From assembly GCA_034401795.1 (NCBI GenBank), contig CM067370.1, positions 105,999,387 through 106,063,386 of the forward strand: a DNA stretch of 64,000 nucleotides, given 5' to 3'. Positions 20,131 to 32,170 of the stretch are shown here, piece by piece (the stretch's first letter is position 1; every line of letters starts with the position of its first letter). The stretch is from Chaetoderma sp. LZ-2023a. Lineage: Eukaryota > Mollusca > Caudofoveata > Chaetodermatida > Chaetodermatidae. The notes under the pieces are model-generated. The model did not search any database and was not told the DNA's origin. It saw nothing but the letters and a program-made list of their open reading frames with translations. The position numbers and the translations under genes were made by a program.

Positions 20131-20463
20131 TGGCTGGAATTCAATAAGGAGGTTTAACCAGGTTTAGCATAAACCTGGTAACAAATAACAAAGTTATTGC
20201 AAGGATAGTTGTATAGATAGCGCAATAACCCCCACTTTTCATTGGTTGAGAGCTAGTTGGGGCATGGCCCAAATATGGGCATTCTTTCTAAGTGGGCGGG
20301 ACATCAAGGAGCCCCTTCCACCTCTGAAGGATACCCGTACTGAAGAGAATGTAGTCTGGGTATCAACTAATACAATTTTTGGTTTATTTCCCAATCTATC
20401 ATACCACCCTTACAATTACTTTAGGCTAAACCGGGTTTAAACATCCTTATTGAATTTCGGCCC
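20131..20463. mobile_element. MITE with about 35-bp inverted termini and a related empty site
   Basis: The left end GGAATTCAATAAGGAGGTTT and the right end ATCCTTATTGAATTTCGGCC are imperfect inverted repeats, which continue as ACCAGGTTTAGC and GCTAAACCGGGT. The flanking text (CTTGGACTC.., then GTGTTTAGAAATTAGTGGAAG) matches uninterrupted text at 17195-17250, so the boundary is supported by an empty paralogous site. Confidence 0.7.
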
Positions 20464-21912
20464 GTGTTTAGAAATTAGTGGAAGCGTTGCCCGTGCTACC
20501 TATTAGCCATTTAGCCAAAAACTAATATAATCCAATTTTGTGCAGAGGAAAGTTTTTATATCACCTTGGGAAAACACCAGGGTAGGTGGATGTATTTCAG
20601 AGAGGCTGACCCTATTCTTATGGTAAACAAGAATCAAAACATAGATAAAATATCAAGAATAATTTCCAGGTTAACAGTTTTCTACAAAACATTATTATTT
20701 ATTAGAAAATCGGTTAAAATCTTGATTCTATCATACCATATGCAGTATGTCATGCCATGGTTTATTTGCTTGCTATCAGGCTACATAATGTCCATTTGCA
20801 GGCCAAGAAAAAACTATGTTTTTGAGAATTTACCATTAGAATGACTGGCTCGTTTACCAAGCCAGTATGTGGTAAATTTTTACAAATATTCTCTTGGCCT
20901 GCAAATGAACATTTATCAAGCCCACTGTAACGGTTATATGTGATCGTCTTGACCACTAAAGCGGGGGGGGGGGGGGGCTGATTGATGGAGTAAGCAATAA
21001 ATCCTGTTTGAATCGTGTCATAAAACTACTTCTGCTGAAACATTGCATTCAAAACTATTTATTTTCATAGTTAGTCGTCGTTATCAGAGATTATAACAGG
21101 CAGTCCACTAAAGGCAAGCCTATGAAGTGGTAGACTCCTAACATGCTGCATTATTTATTTTATTACAGAATATTCACTTAGGGCTATATCCTTATTCTTA
21201 CCCTCACGAAAAGTGGCAACTCACGTTTATTTCTGTTATTTAATTTTACTGCTTTCTTCGTATGGCGAGAAAAGCATCATAGATGAATTGCCTTACTTAT
21301 TAAAATGTTGTATACATTGAAAACAGTACAGATAACTTTATTTATAGTGTTTTAATCAGATTTCGTGGTAAACCTATGGGAGGGGTTACAATCAAGATAT
21401 AGCCTTAACTTAGATTTGAGAAATAAAAATGTATAGCTATAAATATTTATAATATATAATACTCACATAAAAGAGACTGGAATTTACGTCCAAAGACTGA
21501 AAGTCAAGGGGGTGGGGGGAGGTTACGCACTCGTGCGTGCGTTCATGCATGTGTTTGTCGGTCTGTTTACATTGTGAAAGTGGGTATCCAACATTAGCCA
21601 TGATTCAGAAAAAAGGCAGATCAAATTTTTGGAAACTATTTAGCTCAAAATTTTTACATAGGAAAGGATGTGACCATACACTAGGGTTTCACAATTTTGG
21701 ACGTACTATGACAAAATCTGGCGAATAGGAAAGATGTACAATGTGATAAAAATGGCAGGGCGAGGGTCTGCAATCTCTATCTTGTTATTGTATAAAACCA
21801 AAACAAGATAAAATGTACCATTTCTCTTTAACCTTAGCAAATACCTCACAAAATGAGACACATTGCTTGTTCATGTCTTTATGCCAAAGCATGCCGGTTG
21901 TTTAGAATATTA
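20464..21912. other. Non-coding; one piggyBac-type palindrome and a poly-G tract
   Basis: A palindrome of the piggyBac-like MITE lies at about 20790-20912, a poly-G tract at about 20965-20979, and G/T-rich sequence near 21510. No gene is seen. Confidence 0.5.
20790..20912. mobile_element. piggyBac-type palindrome (outer ends not resolved)
   Basis: Arms CATTTGCAGGCCAAGA and TCTTGGCCTGCAAATG, with GAATGACTGGCTCG at the centre. The same inner hairpin occurs as in the TTAA-flanked copies. Confidence 0.65.
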
Positions 21913-22835
21913 ACAAGAGGCCCAAGGGGCCTGTATCATTTACCTGAAATATTTGCCCACTGACACAACCGAACAAAACGAGATGACCATTGGAAAATTT
22001 TACCTGTGATGAAAGCTTAGCCAAGTTTTATTAAAATTGGCCCAGTGGTTAATAAGTATGATTTGCTAAGAAATTTGCAGAAAATACAAGATGTCCGCCA
22101 AAAACGTTATATTTTGATTGATTCATGGCGGACATGTTTTTTTACATATACACATATACAATTTTCAGCCCGATCCATTCAGCGGTTCTGGAGTTGTTTT
22201 CGCGAAAACTATATGATCCAAGATGGCCACTGAACCATTTGGTTAATCAAGTTCTCTTGAACAAACTTGGCTTAGCTCTTGCCCTAGATGATGTTTCATG
22301 AGTTTTGAATCGATTCCCAAGCGGTTTCTGAGATTTTTAAAGACTTCTACAAATCGGCCAAAATCCAAGATGGCCACAGTTTCGGAGGTTTTTAAAGACT
22401 TCTACAAATCGGCCAAAATCCAAGATGGCCACCCGCCAAATTGGCCGATCGACTGTTTGAACAAACTTGAATCTCTATGCCCTAAGGATGCTTCCTGCCC
22501 AGGCCTGTGCTGTTATGGTAACCTGTTGAAAACGCTCTCCATGAGGTTGCCTTAATTTATTTTAGGGAACCTGAACCAGGTTACCGTAATCTGTTGATTT
22601 TAGTATGGACATCAATGAACTTTCTACGGTTTAGGTTACCATATGTCTCCTTAAAGCATATAAGGCAACCTATTATGGGTTACCATTGGAAATATTACAG
22701 CACAGGCCTGCTGCCGATATTATATAATTGAAATCGACCAAGTGGCTCTTGAGAAGTCATTTAAAGAAAATGTTGATGGACAGTGGACGGTGGCCACGGC
22801 ATAAGCTAACTTGGCGATTCCGGCCAGGTGAGCCA
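21913..22835 (-). repeat. Molluscan-type dispersed repeat, minus orientation
   Basis: It begins AACAAGAGGCCCAAGGGGCC and ends GGCCAGGTGAGCC, the reverse of the copy at 5905. It contains an internal direct duplication of about 56 bp (22330-22432; TTTTTAAAGACTTCTACAAA, then AATCCAAGATGGCCAC). Confidence 0.75.
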
Positions 22836-24514
22836 ATAATTATTTAAAACATGTTTTATTTATGTTTCAGATAATACTTATGTTCCAGAGTCATGGGAAA
22901 GACACTCATGCTATAAATTCATGATGCTAATTTACCAGCATCTACTTACTGTATCTGATAACATATTTCACTCTGGCATGTTGCTCAAATGCGGTAGCAG
23001 TATTCTGCATGGCATTGGTTGACTCTTTCAATCTAGCCCTGGATATGGCATTTCAAGGGCATCATGATTTTGCATGACTAAACCATTTAGTCAATTTCAT
23101 AGTAATAAAGCCATTCCAATTCCAGAATTTTAAAAATAGTCTTCTTGGTCTACCAGTGGACATTTCTCAGTACCACTGTTTGGGCCGGCTTGAGTGATAA
23201 ACCGTTAAATTGGATAAATTTGTGCCGCTTTATAGCATGTCAATCTCAATTAGTTGTAATTTAAGATGGACCAAAATAAAAAAAATTATAAAGTATCGTG
23301 ATACTTTCATAAATTACCAACAAATAAACACCCTGGAGATTGTATCGCTCACCCGGAACCTCAGTATTTGAATCAGAACACTTGAAAATAAATTTCAAAA
23401 CACATTTTGGCTGAAAGCATAACATTTTGGTCAGAAATGCTAACATTTTTTCCTTGAAATGAGGTAATTTGAGATTAAAACCAAAACATTTGGACAGAGA
23501 TGTATATATTTTAGCAGCAAATATGGAAATCGCAGGTCAAAATAACACATTTGACCAGAAGTATGAAACTTATGATCAGAATTACAAATTCTGTGCTAGA
23601 AATGTGCATAGGATAGTAGAATTATGTACGGGACAGAGGTATTATCTTTTGAAAATTACAACAGTCTCCAATTACCAGTTCATACAGCATGTGAATTCTG
23701 TATTTGATGAATGATACTCATGACGGTGTTAGAAAATCACAATTTTTCTTTCATCAAGTACAGAATTCATATTCTGTATAAACTGGTAGATTGTAGACTG
23801 GTGTAATTTTAGATTCTTATATCAAATTTTCAGTACTCATTGTGTCTACTGACAAAAATGACTGAGTAAGGCCAGGTACATTAGTGACTGTACACAATAT
23901 GTGTATTTAGACACTAACCTAAGATTATTTGTTTAACATCTAGTCCATGCAACTCTTTAAACAATATATGCCAGACTTATTAACTACTGGTTCTGCAACA
24001 ATTAACCATTTGAAATCATTGTCATAACTTGACACAAGGGTTAAATAAAAACTTCAATCACTAAAACTGAATTTTTTCTTTTTAACTCATTCAATAAATA
24101 CAGTATTTGCCTTAAATATGATTATTGATGTAATGAACTGTAATTATCAGAGTGTGTTGTTAATAACAAGTATATATGAGACTTTGAAAACAGTCTTTAG
24201 AACCACCGTGGTCACATCCATCACAGGTGTGTGCCTGTCATTCTGAGATTGACTGAGAATGTCTTCTGGGAATTTGGTACCGGTATTACAGATGTTATTC
24301 CATTTACTGCATCCAATCATTTAAGAGTGATGAAGAAGAAATCATAGAATGCATCTCATTGCAAGGCCTTCTTATCTGTTACACTAGACATTGATTTGGT
24401 GCACACTCGTCACCCTGGCACAAGCTGCAAAACAAAGGAAAGTACTTTTGAATCATATAATATATATTCACCGGTTGGGCCCCCTGGAGTTGCAGTCAAA
24501 AGAGAATGCTATTC
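22836..24514. other. Non-coding; no gene seen
   Basis: There is a partial piggyBac-type palindrome at about 23090-23170 (AAAAATAGTCTTCTTGGTCT). A short open stretch at 23469-23714 has no domain or splice support. Confidence 0.45.
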
Positions 24515-24725
24515 TTGGAATCTTATCACTGGAATGATTGGCTCAATCACCAAGCCAGTCATTCCAGTGGTAAGTTGTCAAAAATAGTCTTCTTATGGTC
24601 TGCAAATGGGAATTTTCTCTTCGGCAATCTATATCCATTCGCAGATCATCAAGCCAGTCTGTCATTTCAGTGATAAGTTGTCAAAAATAGTCTTCTCATG
24701 GGTCTGCAAATGGATATTTTCTATG
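24515..24725. mobile_element. piggyBac-type palindrome with partial tandem copy
   Basis: The hairpin arms (ATCACTGGAATGATTGGCTC and AAGCCAGTCATTCCAGTGGT) are followed by a second half-copy at about 24630-24720 (CAAGCCAGTCTGTCATTTCA). A matching TTAA-flanked right end (ATTAAAGGG TTAA) is at 25120-25126, but I could not assign its left end. Confidence 0.55.
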
Positions 24726-25457
24726 GGACAATTTTTTTTCTTGACTACATTTTTTCATTACAGGGTAAATACATCTTCTGCAGAATGAAATTCCATACTT
24801 TTTCTATACCTTTTCCAGACCTAATTAATCAATTTCTAGTCCCATTTTATGTCTCAAATCTGTGTCCATATGAAAGCTGCCAAATCTTTCAGAAAAATTA
24901 TGAAATTTGGAGCTAAGATCATCAATATTTTGATTATCTATATTATTTTGCAAATGAGAATCACATCTGACAATATTTTAATTTCCCATACATTTTCCAA
25001 AGCTGTAGGAGAAAATATTACATTTTCCATAATTTTCAAGGCCTGAATATATTGTTTTTTTATAATTCCACACTTTTCCCAGACTTTCTGTGTACTTGTG
25101 TATGAACCATGCCATTAAAGGGTTAAACCTTTCCCTTGAGGAATATTTTAATTTCAAGGCAGCCATACTGGAAAAACTTTACTAGGGTGTACACAGGTCT
25201 GGCAGTTTGTCTGTCAATAAGTTTGACATTTGCATGATGGAACTTAACAACTTTCATCATTTGTTCCTTTTGACAATATCTATTGTGGCTATGACAACTG
25301 CCCTGCATTCAAAATCCAATATGGCTACCTGATTTAAACAAGTCAGATTCAGTGAGTGTATATTGTGCCACCACCTTATTCGACCACTGGTTCATAGGGC
25401 TAGTTTTAACAAAGGAAATGCAAGTCACTGGAAATGATTCTTGTTTTCATGTTTTAA

Positions 25458-25669
25458 CTCTTTAGCCAGCCAAAAACAGCTTCTGCAGTGGTCATGAGAA
25501 ATGTGCATTTGCAGACTAAGAGGATTATTTTTGAAAATTACCACTGGGCTGGCTGGCTCAACCGAACCAGTCATTCCAGTGTTAAAATTTAAAAAATAAT
25601 CTCTTGGTCGGCAAAGGGACATTTTCAATGAAAACATGGAATTCATTTTTCAATTCAAGGATTAAAGGG
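25458..25669. mobile_element. piggyBac-like MITE (copy 3), TTAA flanks
   Basis: TTAA at 25454-25457 and 25670-25673 flanks ends reading CTCTTTAGCC and GATTAAAGGG. The inner palindrome has decayed (GGCTGGCTCAACCGAACCAG). A further half-copy sits at about 25740-25800. Confidence 0.7.
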
Positions 25670-25800
25670 TTAACAGCTCTTTTCATTAAACCATTGTGAA
25701 AGCTTGCAGGATGCAGCAACTATTTTTTAGATTTTACCATGTGAAGAATTGGCTCGATAACGAAGCCAGTCATTCCAGTGGTAAATTTACAAAAATTGTT

Positions 25801-26914
25801 GTCTATAATTACTGCAGTGCTGTACCGGTATTCGAAAATTCATTTACCAGAAAAAGAGAATTAACTTGTGTTATTGATGACAAAGGATAAAGGCTAAAAT
25901 GGCTATAAATAACTGGCTGATTATTTTGAAAACAATTTGACAGTAAAGAACTTAAGGAAGCAACAACACACTCAATCTATTTTCAAAATAATCTGCCAAC
26001 TATTATCTATCACCCATACACTTGGGCCTTGGCTCGATTCACTGTTCATATTCTGATAGTTATACTGTGCTACTATAGTGTGGTCGTAATGGACAGGCTT
26101 TATCGATTAAATTAAATCGCGGATTTGAAGCGTCATTTTTAGAGGACGATGGCTAGATTATTTCAAACAACAAACTATTGCCTGTACTTTTAGATCGAAG
26201 ATGTAGCTTTGACATGTTAGAAGATATGAGCTCGATCAAGGACAGCAATAGGGATATTCGAAAACTGGTGACTCATTTTGGCAGCTTAAATTACGGTATA
26301 TAGTAAAGCCAAACCTTTCAGTGATGCTCTGTTTGTGTCGATAGCAATGCATTTGGGAAAATGTTCGAAGTTCCGAAGTGCACAAAAGAAACAGATATGA
26401 ATAAACAGATCTAATTTTAACACATGCTCCCGATCTAAATGTTGACCTAATTAGCCTCTTACGAATACTCGCCGTGTACGCTGGAAAAGGCGATTCTGAA
26501 CGTGATGTTCTGAGTTGGACGTTTTCGTCTAACTTACGCGTGGGTCTCAGCACGCGTAAGTTACGACCATATCTATGCCCCCGCGTAATTTACGCGCTTT
26601 TCGTGAAACCCGATTTACGCCCCTTACCGTACTTACGCCATATTTACATCCAATATCGTACTTACGCACCTTTGTGAAAATGGCCCCTGTTATAAAACCT
26701 CTGATGAGCTTCCACAATGGAGCGAAACGCCATAAAGCTGGATCTCGGAAAGGGCAAAGAATCTCACCCACTGCTTTTCAAAGTCTATTTTCTATATATG
26801 CCTATGTCCCTTTACCCCACCCACATACGTCAGTCTCACCATTCAAAAAATCCTTTACCACATGTACACGTACGCATGTACACTCACACGGCACCCAGCC
26901 TTGTCCAGTACCCT
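25801..26914. other. Non-coding; family-B-like palindrome and short inverted repeats
   Basis: A decayed palindrome (GATTATTTTGAAAACAATTTG with TCTATTTTCAAAATAATCTG) is at 25918-25995. Short inverted ACGCGTAAGTTACG motifs lie at 26530-26570. No gene is seen. Confidence 0.45.
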
Positions 26915-26934
26915 TGAAATAACATCCTTTCAAG

Positions 26935-27215
26935 GGTCAACCCCTACTGCGCATGCGCACATGCAGGCGCCTTGAATGGTACCCTTGAAATCAGACCCTT
27001 GAACACAAGGGTCCCTCTGGAGTATGGGTCCGACCCAATGTGCATGCGCACGAGCATGTGCATTGTATGGTACCCTTGCTACTGGGGCCCCGATTTCGGG
27101 GAACAAACAGGGAGCATGCACAGTTGAGGGAACCCTTGCCAGGGTACTGAGGCATATAAACAGTGAGCGCAAACCCAGTCCGACTTTTGTCCTCAATTCA
27201 AGGACAAGCGTCAGG
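26935..27215 (+). promoter_or_regulatory. Promoter-like repeat cassette 1 (NRF1-like palindrome, TATA-like box)
   Basis: It contains TGCGCATGCGCA, identical to the NRF1 consensus. This is followed by GGTACCCTTGAA-type units and, about 200 bp later, GGCATATAAACAG (a TATA-like box). Downstream sequence reads CCGACTTTTGTCCTCAATTC. Cassette 2 at 29309-29535 is closely related. No coding sequence downstream is identified, so it may be a transposon or LTR-like promoter rather than a gene promoter. Confidence 0.5.
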
Positions 27216-28419
27216 TATGCCTAACATATTGTCGCTTTCCACGTTATAGTTTACCATGGTTGCAACTAGCGTCTCGCACTTGTTTCAGTAAAACTCATGA
27301 AACACCCTACCTTATGGGACTGCCAAATGTGTGTCTCAACATCAGTAAAATCGTCTATCTGCTGCTAGGTATTCAATAATGAGAAATGTAATTTAATCAT
27401 AAATGTAATTGTTGTACTACAGTCTACAGTTGTAGAATAGCATTACTAGCAATAGCATTACTATTGTGAAAGACAGAATTCTGTTTACTTGTGTAAAGTG
27501 TTTTAAGGAGGTTTTCCACAGTAAAATGACAGATCCATGTAACTCAACCTAACATATATTTTGGATGAGCCAATACTAGACTAAATATTAATTAGCTGTC
27601 TGATCATGCTTTTTGACAAACTTTGTTTTGATATGCAGCATGCTATTCTTTGGCAGGAAATAGCGTTGTCATATTTTCGTGATTTACGCACTGACATCTA
27701 CATTCAGCAGTAAATATCTTAACCAATTGAAGTAGAAATCGGGTTAAAATGATGTGTAATGCATTTCAATAAGCTTTAATTAGATATGCAACATGCCATT
27801 GTTCTATTGGTAATTTAAAAACTTACATGAAAAAGGTGATTTGACATAAAAAATTACCTTTACTGACCTCAAATTCTTTTTGGCCATATCTACTTTACTA
27901 ATTCAGCAGTTTTCTTTTTTTGTCTACCTTGAAATTGAAATGAAGGGATTTTATCATTAAAATGGTTACTGCAGCACAGTGGTAACAGTAAATGATGTAG
28001 AGTAGAAGGTGATAATGTTATGACGAGGTAGATTGGAGTGTTGGTACAAGGTGGTTGTTCTTTACGACATGTGGTACACAGCGCCATCATTACTGTTACA
28101 CGAAGGATATGTGTACGTACCTCATTTGTATTTCAAGTGATATTTGATGCCAGAGCATTGCATATTTAGACAGTGTAAAAGTTTCAGTTGATCCATGTAG
28201 AATTATATCTTATCCCCACTCATCCCCATTCACTGTATATATGCGTACATGCCTTTGAGTGAAAAGACCCCTGAGGTATTTCTGAAGTTACATAGTGCGT
28301 GTGATATTCTGGCAGCACCAGCTTCCAGTCGAATTGGTTTCAAAATATTCAACAGCTTATGTATATCATGACTAAATGTGAGATACTGGGAGTACAGTTT
28401 CAAATAGGTAAAATATGAT
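27216..28419. other. Non-coding; no gene seen
   Basis: AT-rich sequence without supported exons. A half-palindrome of family A (AATTGGTTTCAAAATATTCA) lies at about 28330-28356. Confidence 0.45.
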
Positions 28420-28798
28420 AATGGACCTTTCCAGTTTATCCATACATCATCTGACGTCATAGTCAGCTAAGTGATGACGTTATACTTAATTATGGCATGC
28501 TTGACTTGATTTATTCCATCTTTAACGCTTAATAGTCTGACATGTACGAATTGCATGTCTTTACTATTTGATAAACATTCTGTTGAATATTTTGAAACCA
28601 ATTTGGCTGGACGCTGTTGCTGCCATAGGCAGCAACATCTCCCAGTCAAATTAGTTTCAAAATATTTAACGGCTTAGCTGTATCGCTTTCTGGAAATTGA
28701 TAGTCAGGGAGTTCAGGGATCAATCCCAACATGAGCGAGGTGTGGGTTGAGCTTAGTTAGAGATTGGCGCGGCATGGCTAAAACTGGAAAGGTCTATT
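28420..28798. mobile_element. Family-A MITE, complete copy
   Basis: Inverted ends AATGGACCTTTCCAG and CTGGAAAGGTCTATT. The interior holds a palindrome (28580-28672) flanked by conserved text: TACGAATTGCATGTCTTTAC on one side and GAAATTGATAGTCAGGGAGT on the other. Related full or partial copies lie at 14757, 32640, 46370, 47640, 48160 and 55427. It has no coding capacity. Confidence 0.75.
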
Positions 28799-28842
28799 GT
28801 TTTTGCTTTGGGGACCTTTTATTTTTCGGGCCCTTGCCTTAA

Positions 28843-29067
28843 CCCTTTAACACTCATATCGCCCAAAAATGGCTTCTGTAGCTGTCTTGAGAAATGCCCA
28901 TTTGTAGACCAAGAGAAGACTATTTTTGAAAATTTATCTCTGGAATGACTGGCTTGATAACCGAGCCAGTCATTCCAGTCGTAAATTTTCAAAAATAGTC
29001 TCTTATTCTGCAAATGGACATTTTGAGAAAATTAAAATTTCTTAAAACAAATTCAAGGGTTAAAGGG
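28843..29067. mobile_element. piggyBac-like MITE (copy 4), TTAA flanks
   Basis: TTAA at 28839-28842 and 29068-29071. The ends read CCCTTTAACACTC and GGTTAAAGGG. The internal palindrome reads GAATGACTGGCTTGATAACC, then CGAGCCAGTCATTCCAGT. This is one of the best preserved copies. Confidence 0.78.
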
Positions 29068-29227
29068 TTAATCCAACTCTGATGGCGCATGCAGTGGATC
29101 ACACGTCAATAATAACAATTTACAGATTTATTATTCTTCACAAATAATATCATGCAACATCATGAATGTGTAGACAAAACGCTGATGAAATAAAGCAATT
29201 TACTGTTGTGACAACGCCTCCGTTGTT

Positions 29228-29612
29228 TAAACATAATTTCCTTCTTCTCCAACCCCCCTCCCTGCACACTATAATGAGATATATAACATGATTTTGTAAT
29301 AAATAACATCCTTTCAAGGATCCACCCTACTGCGCATGCGCACATGCAGGCGCCTTGAATGGTACCCTTGAACACAAGGGTCCCTCTTGAGCATGGGTCC
29401 AATTTCGGGGAACAAACAGGGAGCATGCGCAGTTGAGGGGACCCTTGCCAGGGTTTCGGGGCATATAAATAGCGTGCGCAAACCCAGTGCTAAGCATCCG
29501 ACTTTCGTCCTCAATTCGAGGACAAGCGTCCACGTAAAACATAATTTCCTTCTCCAACCCCCCTCCCTGCACACTATAATGAGATATATAAAATGATTTT
29601 GTAATAAATAAC
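29228..29612 (+). repeat. Promoter-like cassette 2 flanked by about 80-bp direct repeats
   Basis: The left repeat (29228-29308) and the right repeat (29535-29612) share AAACATAATTTCCTTC, then CCCTCCCTGCACACTATAAT and GATTTTGTAATAAATAACA. Between them (29309-29535) lies a cassette with TGCGCATGCGCA and GGCATATAAATAGC, about 120 bp apart, homologous to 26935-27215. The long direct repeats could be a tandem dimer, an LTR-like arrangement or a segmental duplication. Confidence 0.65.
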
Positions 29613-29918
29613 AGCTGCCTTGTGAAATGTGATAAATTTGGCTTTAGCTGTTTACTTTCCAGGTACCATATACCTGCTATCCGCTTGCTGGAACCATAGT
29701 AACTATTAATATGTATATTTGATAGTATATATAACCTTGTAATACTCGACATATACAATCAATCTTCTTTTAGACATAAACAATGCCAAACAAAGAATCA
29801 TCACTAATGCTGAAGTTAATGAAGGGATACGATTTGTCCATCAAGTATCTGATGTCATAATCAATTACGTATCTTGTTTGCTGACATCACAATCAAAATG
29901 ACATATGTCTATTACAAA
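29613..29918. other. Non-coding; no gene seen
   Basis: AT-rich, with no recognisable feature. Confidence 0.4.
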
Positions 29919-30226
29919 CTGAGCCCCTAGAAATTCTATTCCGAATTTTGATAGGTCAATGGTGGTCATCTTTGATTTTCTGAAAATTATGCGGAACTAT
30001 TTACTCTACTCCTTAATTAATAGCCTGATTTCAACAGAATTTGGGTTGAACGATTCTATGACTGTAGGCTTCAAAATGTCAAATGAGAATCTGGATTGGT
30101 CTATTTTTCTGGTGGCCATCTTGGATTTTCCGAAAATTATCCATCATGTCTATTTAATTGCAAATGGTTCAAATGTTAATAGTCCAGGTGGGCGTCACAG
30201 GTCCTTGGTCCTCTTGTTTTTGTCTA
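29919..30226 (+). repeat. Molluscan-type dispersed repeat, 3' part
   Basis: Contains GGCCATCTTGGATTTTCCGA and ends AGGTGGGCGTCACAGGTCC plus CCTCTTGTT. It is the 3' third of the unit seen in full at 5905 and 58360. Confidence 0.7.
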
Positions 30227-30289
30227 CCATAGCTATCCAGCTCGTAGACATTGTTAAAATACATAAATTAGTCTGATTTCAAGATCTAC

Positions 30290-32170
30290 TTCATACTTGA
30301 TGGTTTAGGTATCTTCGCCTAAGGGCACAGCTCTGTTTGCTTTTGACTGTTTCCACGGTGGGTATATCTTCTGGCAGCTTATTCCAATCCTCCAGTACTC
30401 TGGATGGAAACAGGTGTTTTGCCAGTTCTGTGTTGCATCTGTTTATATATCGTACGGGAGTGTCCACTTAGGACTCTACAAGGTTGTTCAAATAGAGTTG
30501 ACGGATCAGTATTGTAATGCCTGTTGAGGTATTTGTAGGTTTTTGTGAGGTCGATCTGTCTTCTATCTACTAGTGTAGTGGGTGGTGTCTGCTTGCAAGT
30601 TTAAAACAGAGATTCTGCACTTTCTCTAACGACTTCATGTCTTTAACTAAATATGAGTTCCAGACTATGGACCCATACTCAAGTGCTGGTCTGATAATTG
30701 AGTTGAATAAAGTTGAGACAATAGTTGGTGATCTGTTTCTGAAGCATTTCTTGATCATGCCTATTTTTTTGTCCGGCTTTTTTGGTTATGTTAGAGATGT
30801 GTGGGGTTGTTTTTATGTTATTTGAAACTAGTATTCCTAAATCTCTGCTCAGTTTCTTCAGTTGGGTAATGACTATTTAGTGAGTACAAGTAATCGATGG
30901 AAGAGATAATTCTGAGTACAATGGGCTTCTCTGCATTGAACCTCATTAGCCATGTCCGAGACCATGCAGAAAGGGAGTTTAAATCTTGTTGGAGGATCTT
31001 ACAATCGCTTGGGTTCTTGATAATACGTTATAGTTTTGTGTCATCGGCAAATAGCTTGGCTATAGATTGAACTGAGCCCGGTAAGTCGTTCACAAACAGG
31101 AGGAAGAGTACTGGACACAAAATTGATCCTTGTGGGACGCCACTGGTGATAGGTTTTCAGTCAGAGTAACCATTTCTGGGAATCACACATTGCCGTCTAG
31201 AAGCCAGAAAGGATTTAATCCACGGAAGGACATATCCATTAATTCAAAGTTAGGAGAGTGTGTGGGCAAGACGTACATGTTGTACAGTATCGAAGGCCTT
31301 GATGAAGTGTAGGTAGGTGGTGTCGGTTTTTTCGTTGTAGTCGTATGCGAAGAACCAATCTGACATGCACTCAATTAGTTGGGTTACACAGGAACATCTT
31401 TTCTGGAAACCGTGCTTGTTACATGATATAATCTGGTTGATATCTATATCAATATGTTCCCATAACGCATACTTGGTTGGTTAAAGCAACTGGTCGGTAA
31501 ATGTTGGGAGAAAATCTGGATCCTTTCCTGAAGAGTGGGGTCACATTTGCATCTCTCCAATCTTGTGGAATGGTGCCTGATAGTAGACTGGTTGAAAATA
31601 TTTGCCAGAGGGATCGCTAGCTCCAAAACTTCATGAAGAACATTTACATGAAATATCATCTGGTCCAACTGCCTTGTTCTTCTTTAGTTTATTCATTTTA
31701 GTTCTTACTTGATCAATGGAGATGGATAAACTGTACAATTTGCTGTTCATGTCATTTATAATCGGTGGGAGAGAGCACGGTGCATTTGTCTCATTGCTGA
31801 GTACTGATGTAAAAGTCATTTAGTAGATTGGCTTTCTCACAATCGTCGGTAATTCTGACCCCATTCGACTTCACTGTGTCTACTGTCGATGATGATCGAG
31901 TAAAGTGTCTGCAGTAGTTGTAAAATGGTTTGGCATCATCTTCGATACATCTGGCTAATGACTCTTCATAGTCAGCCAGGGCTTTTCGCATAGTTTGTCT
32001 AAGTCTCTGCGTCTCGCTGTCATGTAAGATGTAATCTGCTAATAAGCTTCTTGTTCTGGCCTTTACCCAGGCCTTTCGTTTTCCTTTCTTGACACGTTTC
32101 ACTGAAACATAACGGGACCAAGGAGGTTTGAGTCGTCGTCCAGATTTCACTAACTTGATGGGGATCAATT
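30290..32170 (-). pseudogene. Decayed non-LTR retrotransposon (LINE) reverse transcriptase
   Basis: Reading the minus strand from 32168, RT text appears in order but in changing frames. The order is an N-terminal segment (RKAWVKARTRSLLADY, KPFYNYCRHF), KKNKAVGPDDIS, KHGFQKRCSCVTQLIE and FIKAFDTVQH. Next come a decayed YADD region and the C-terminal SIIRPALEYGSIVWNS..LEKVQ block at 30570-30758. Many stops. The order and motifs fit a CR1/Jockey-like LINE RT. It is dead and lies downstream of the nuclear receptor gene on the same strand. Confidence 0.85.

Noticed and set aside
26236-27224. Overlapping open stretches on both strands
   Set aside because: They cover promoter-like and repeated sequence and resemble no protein.
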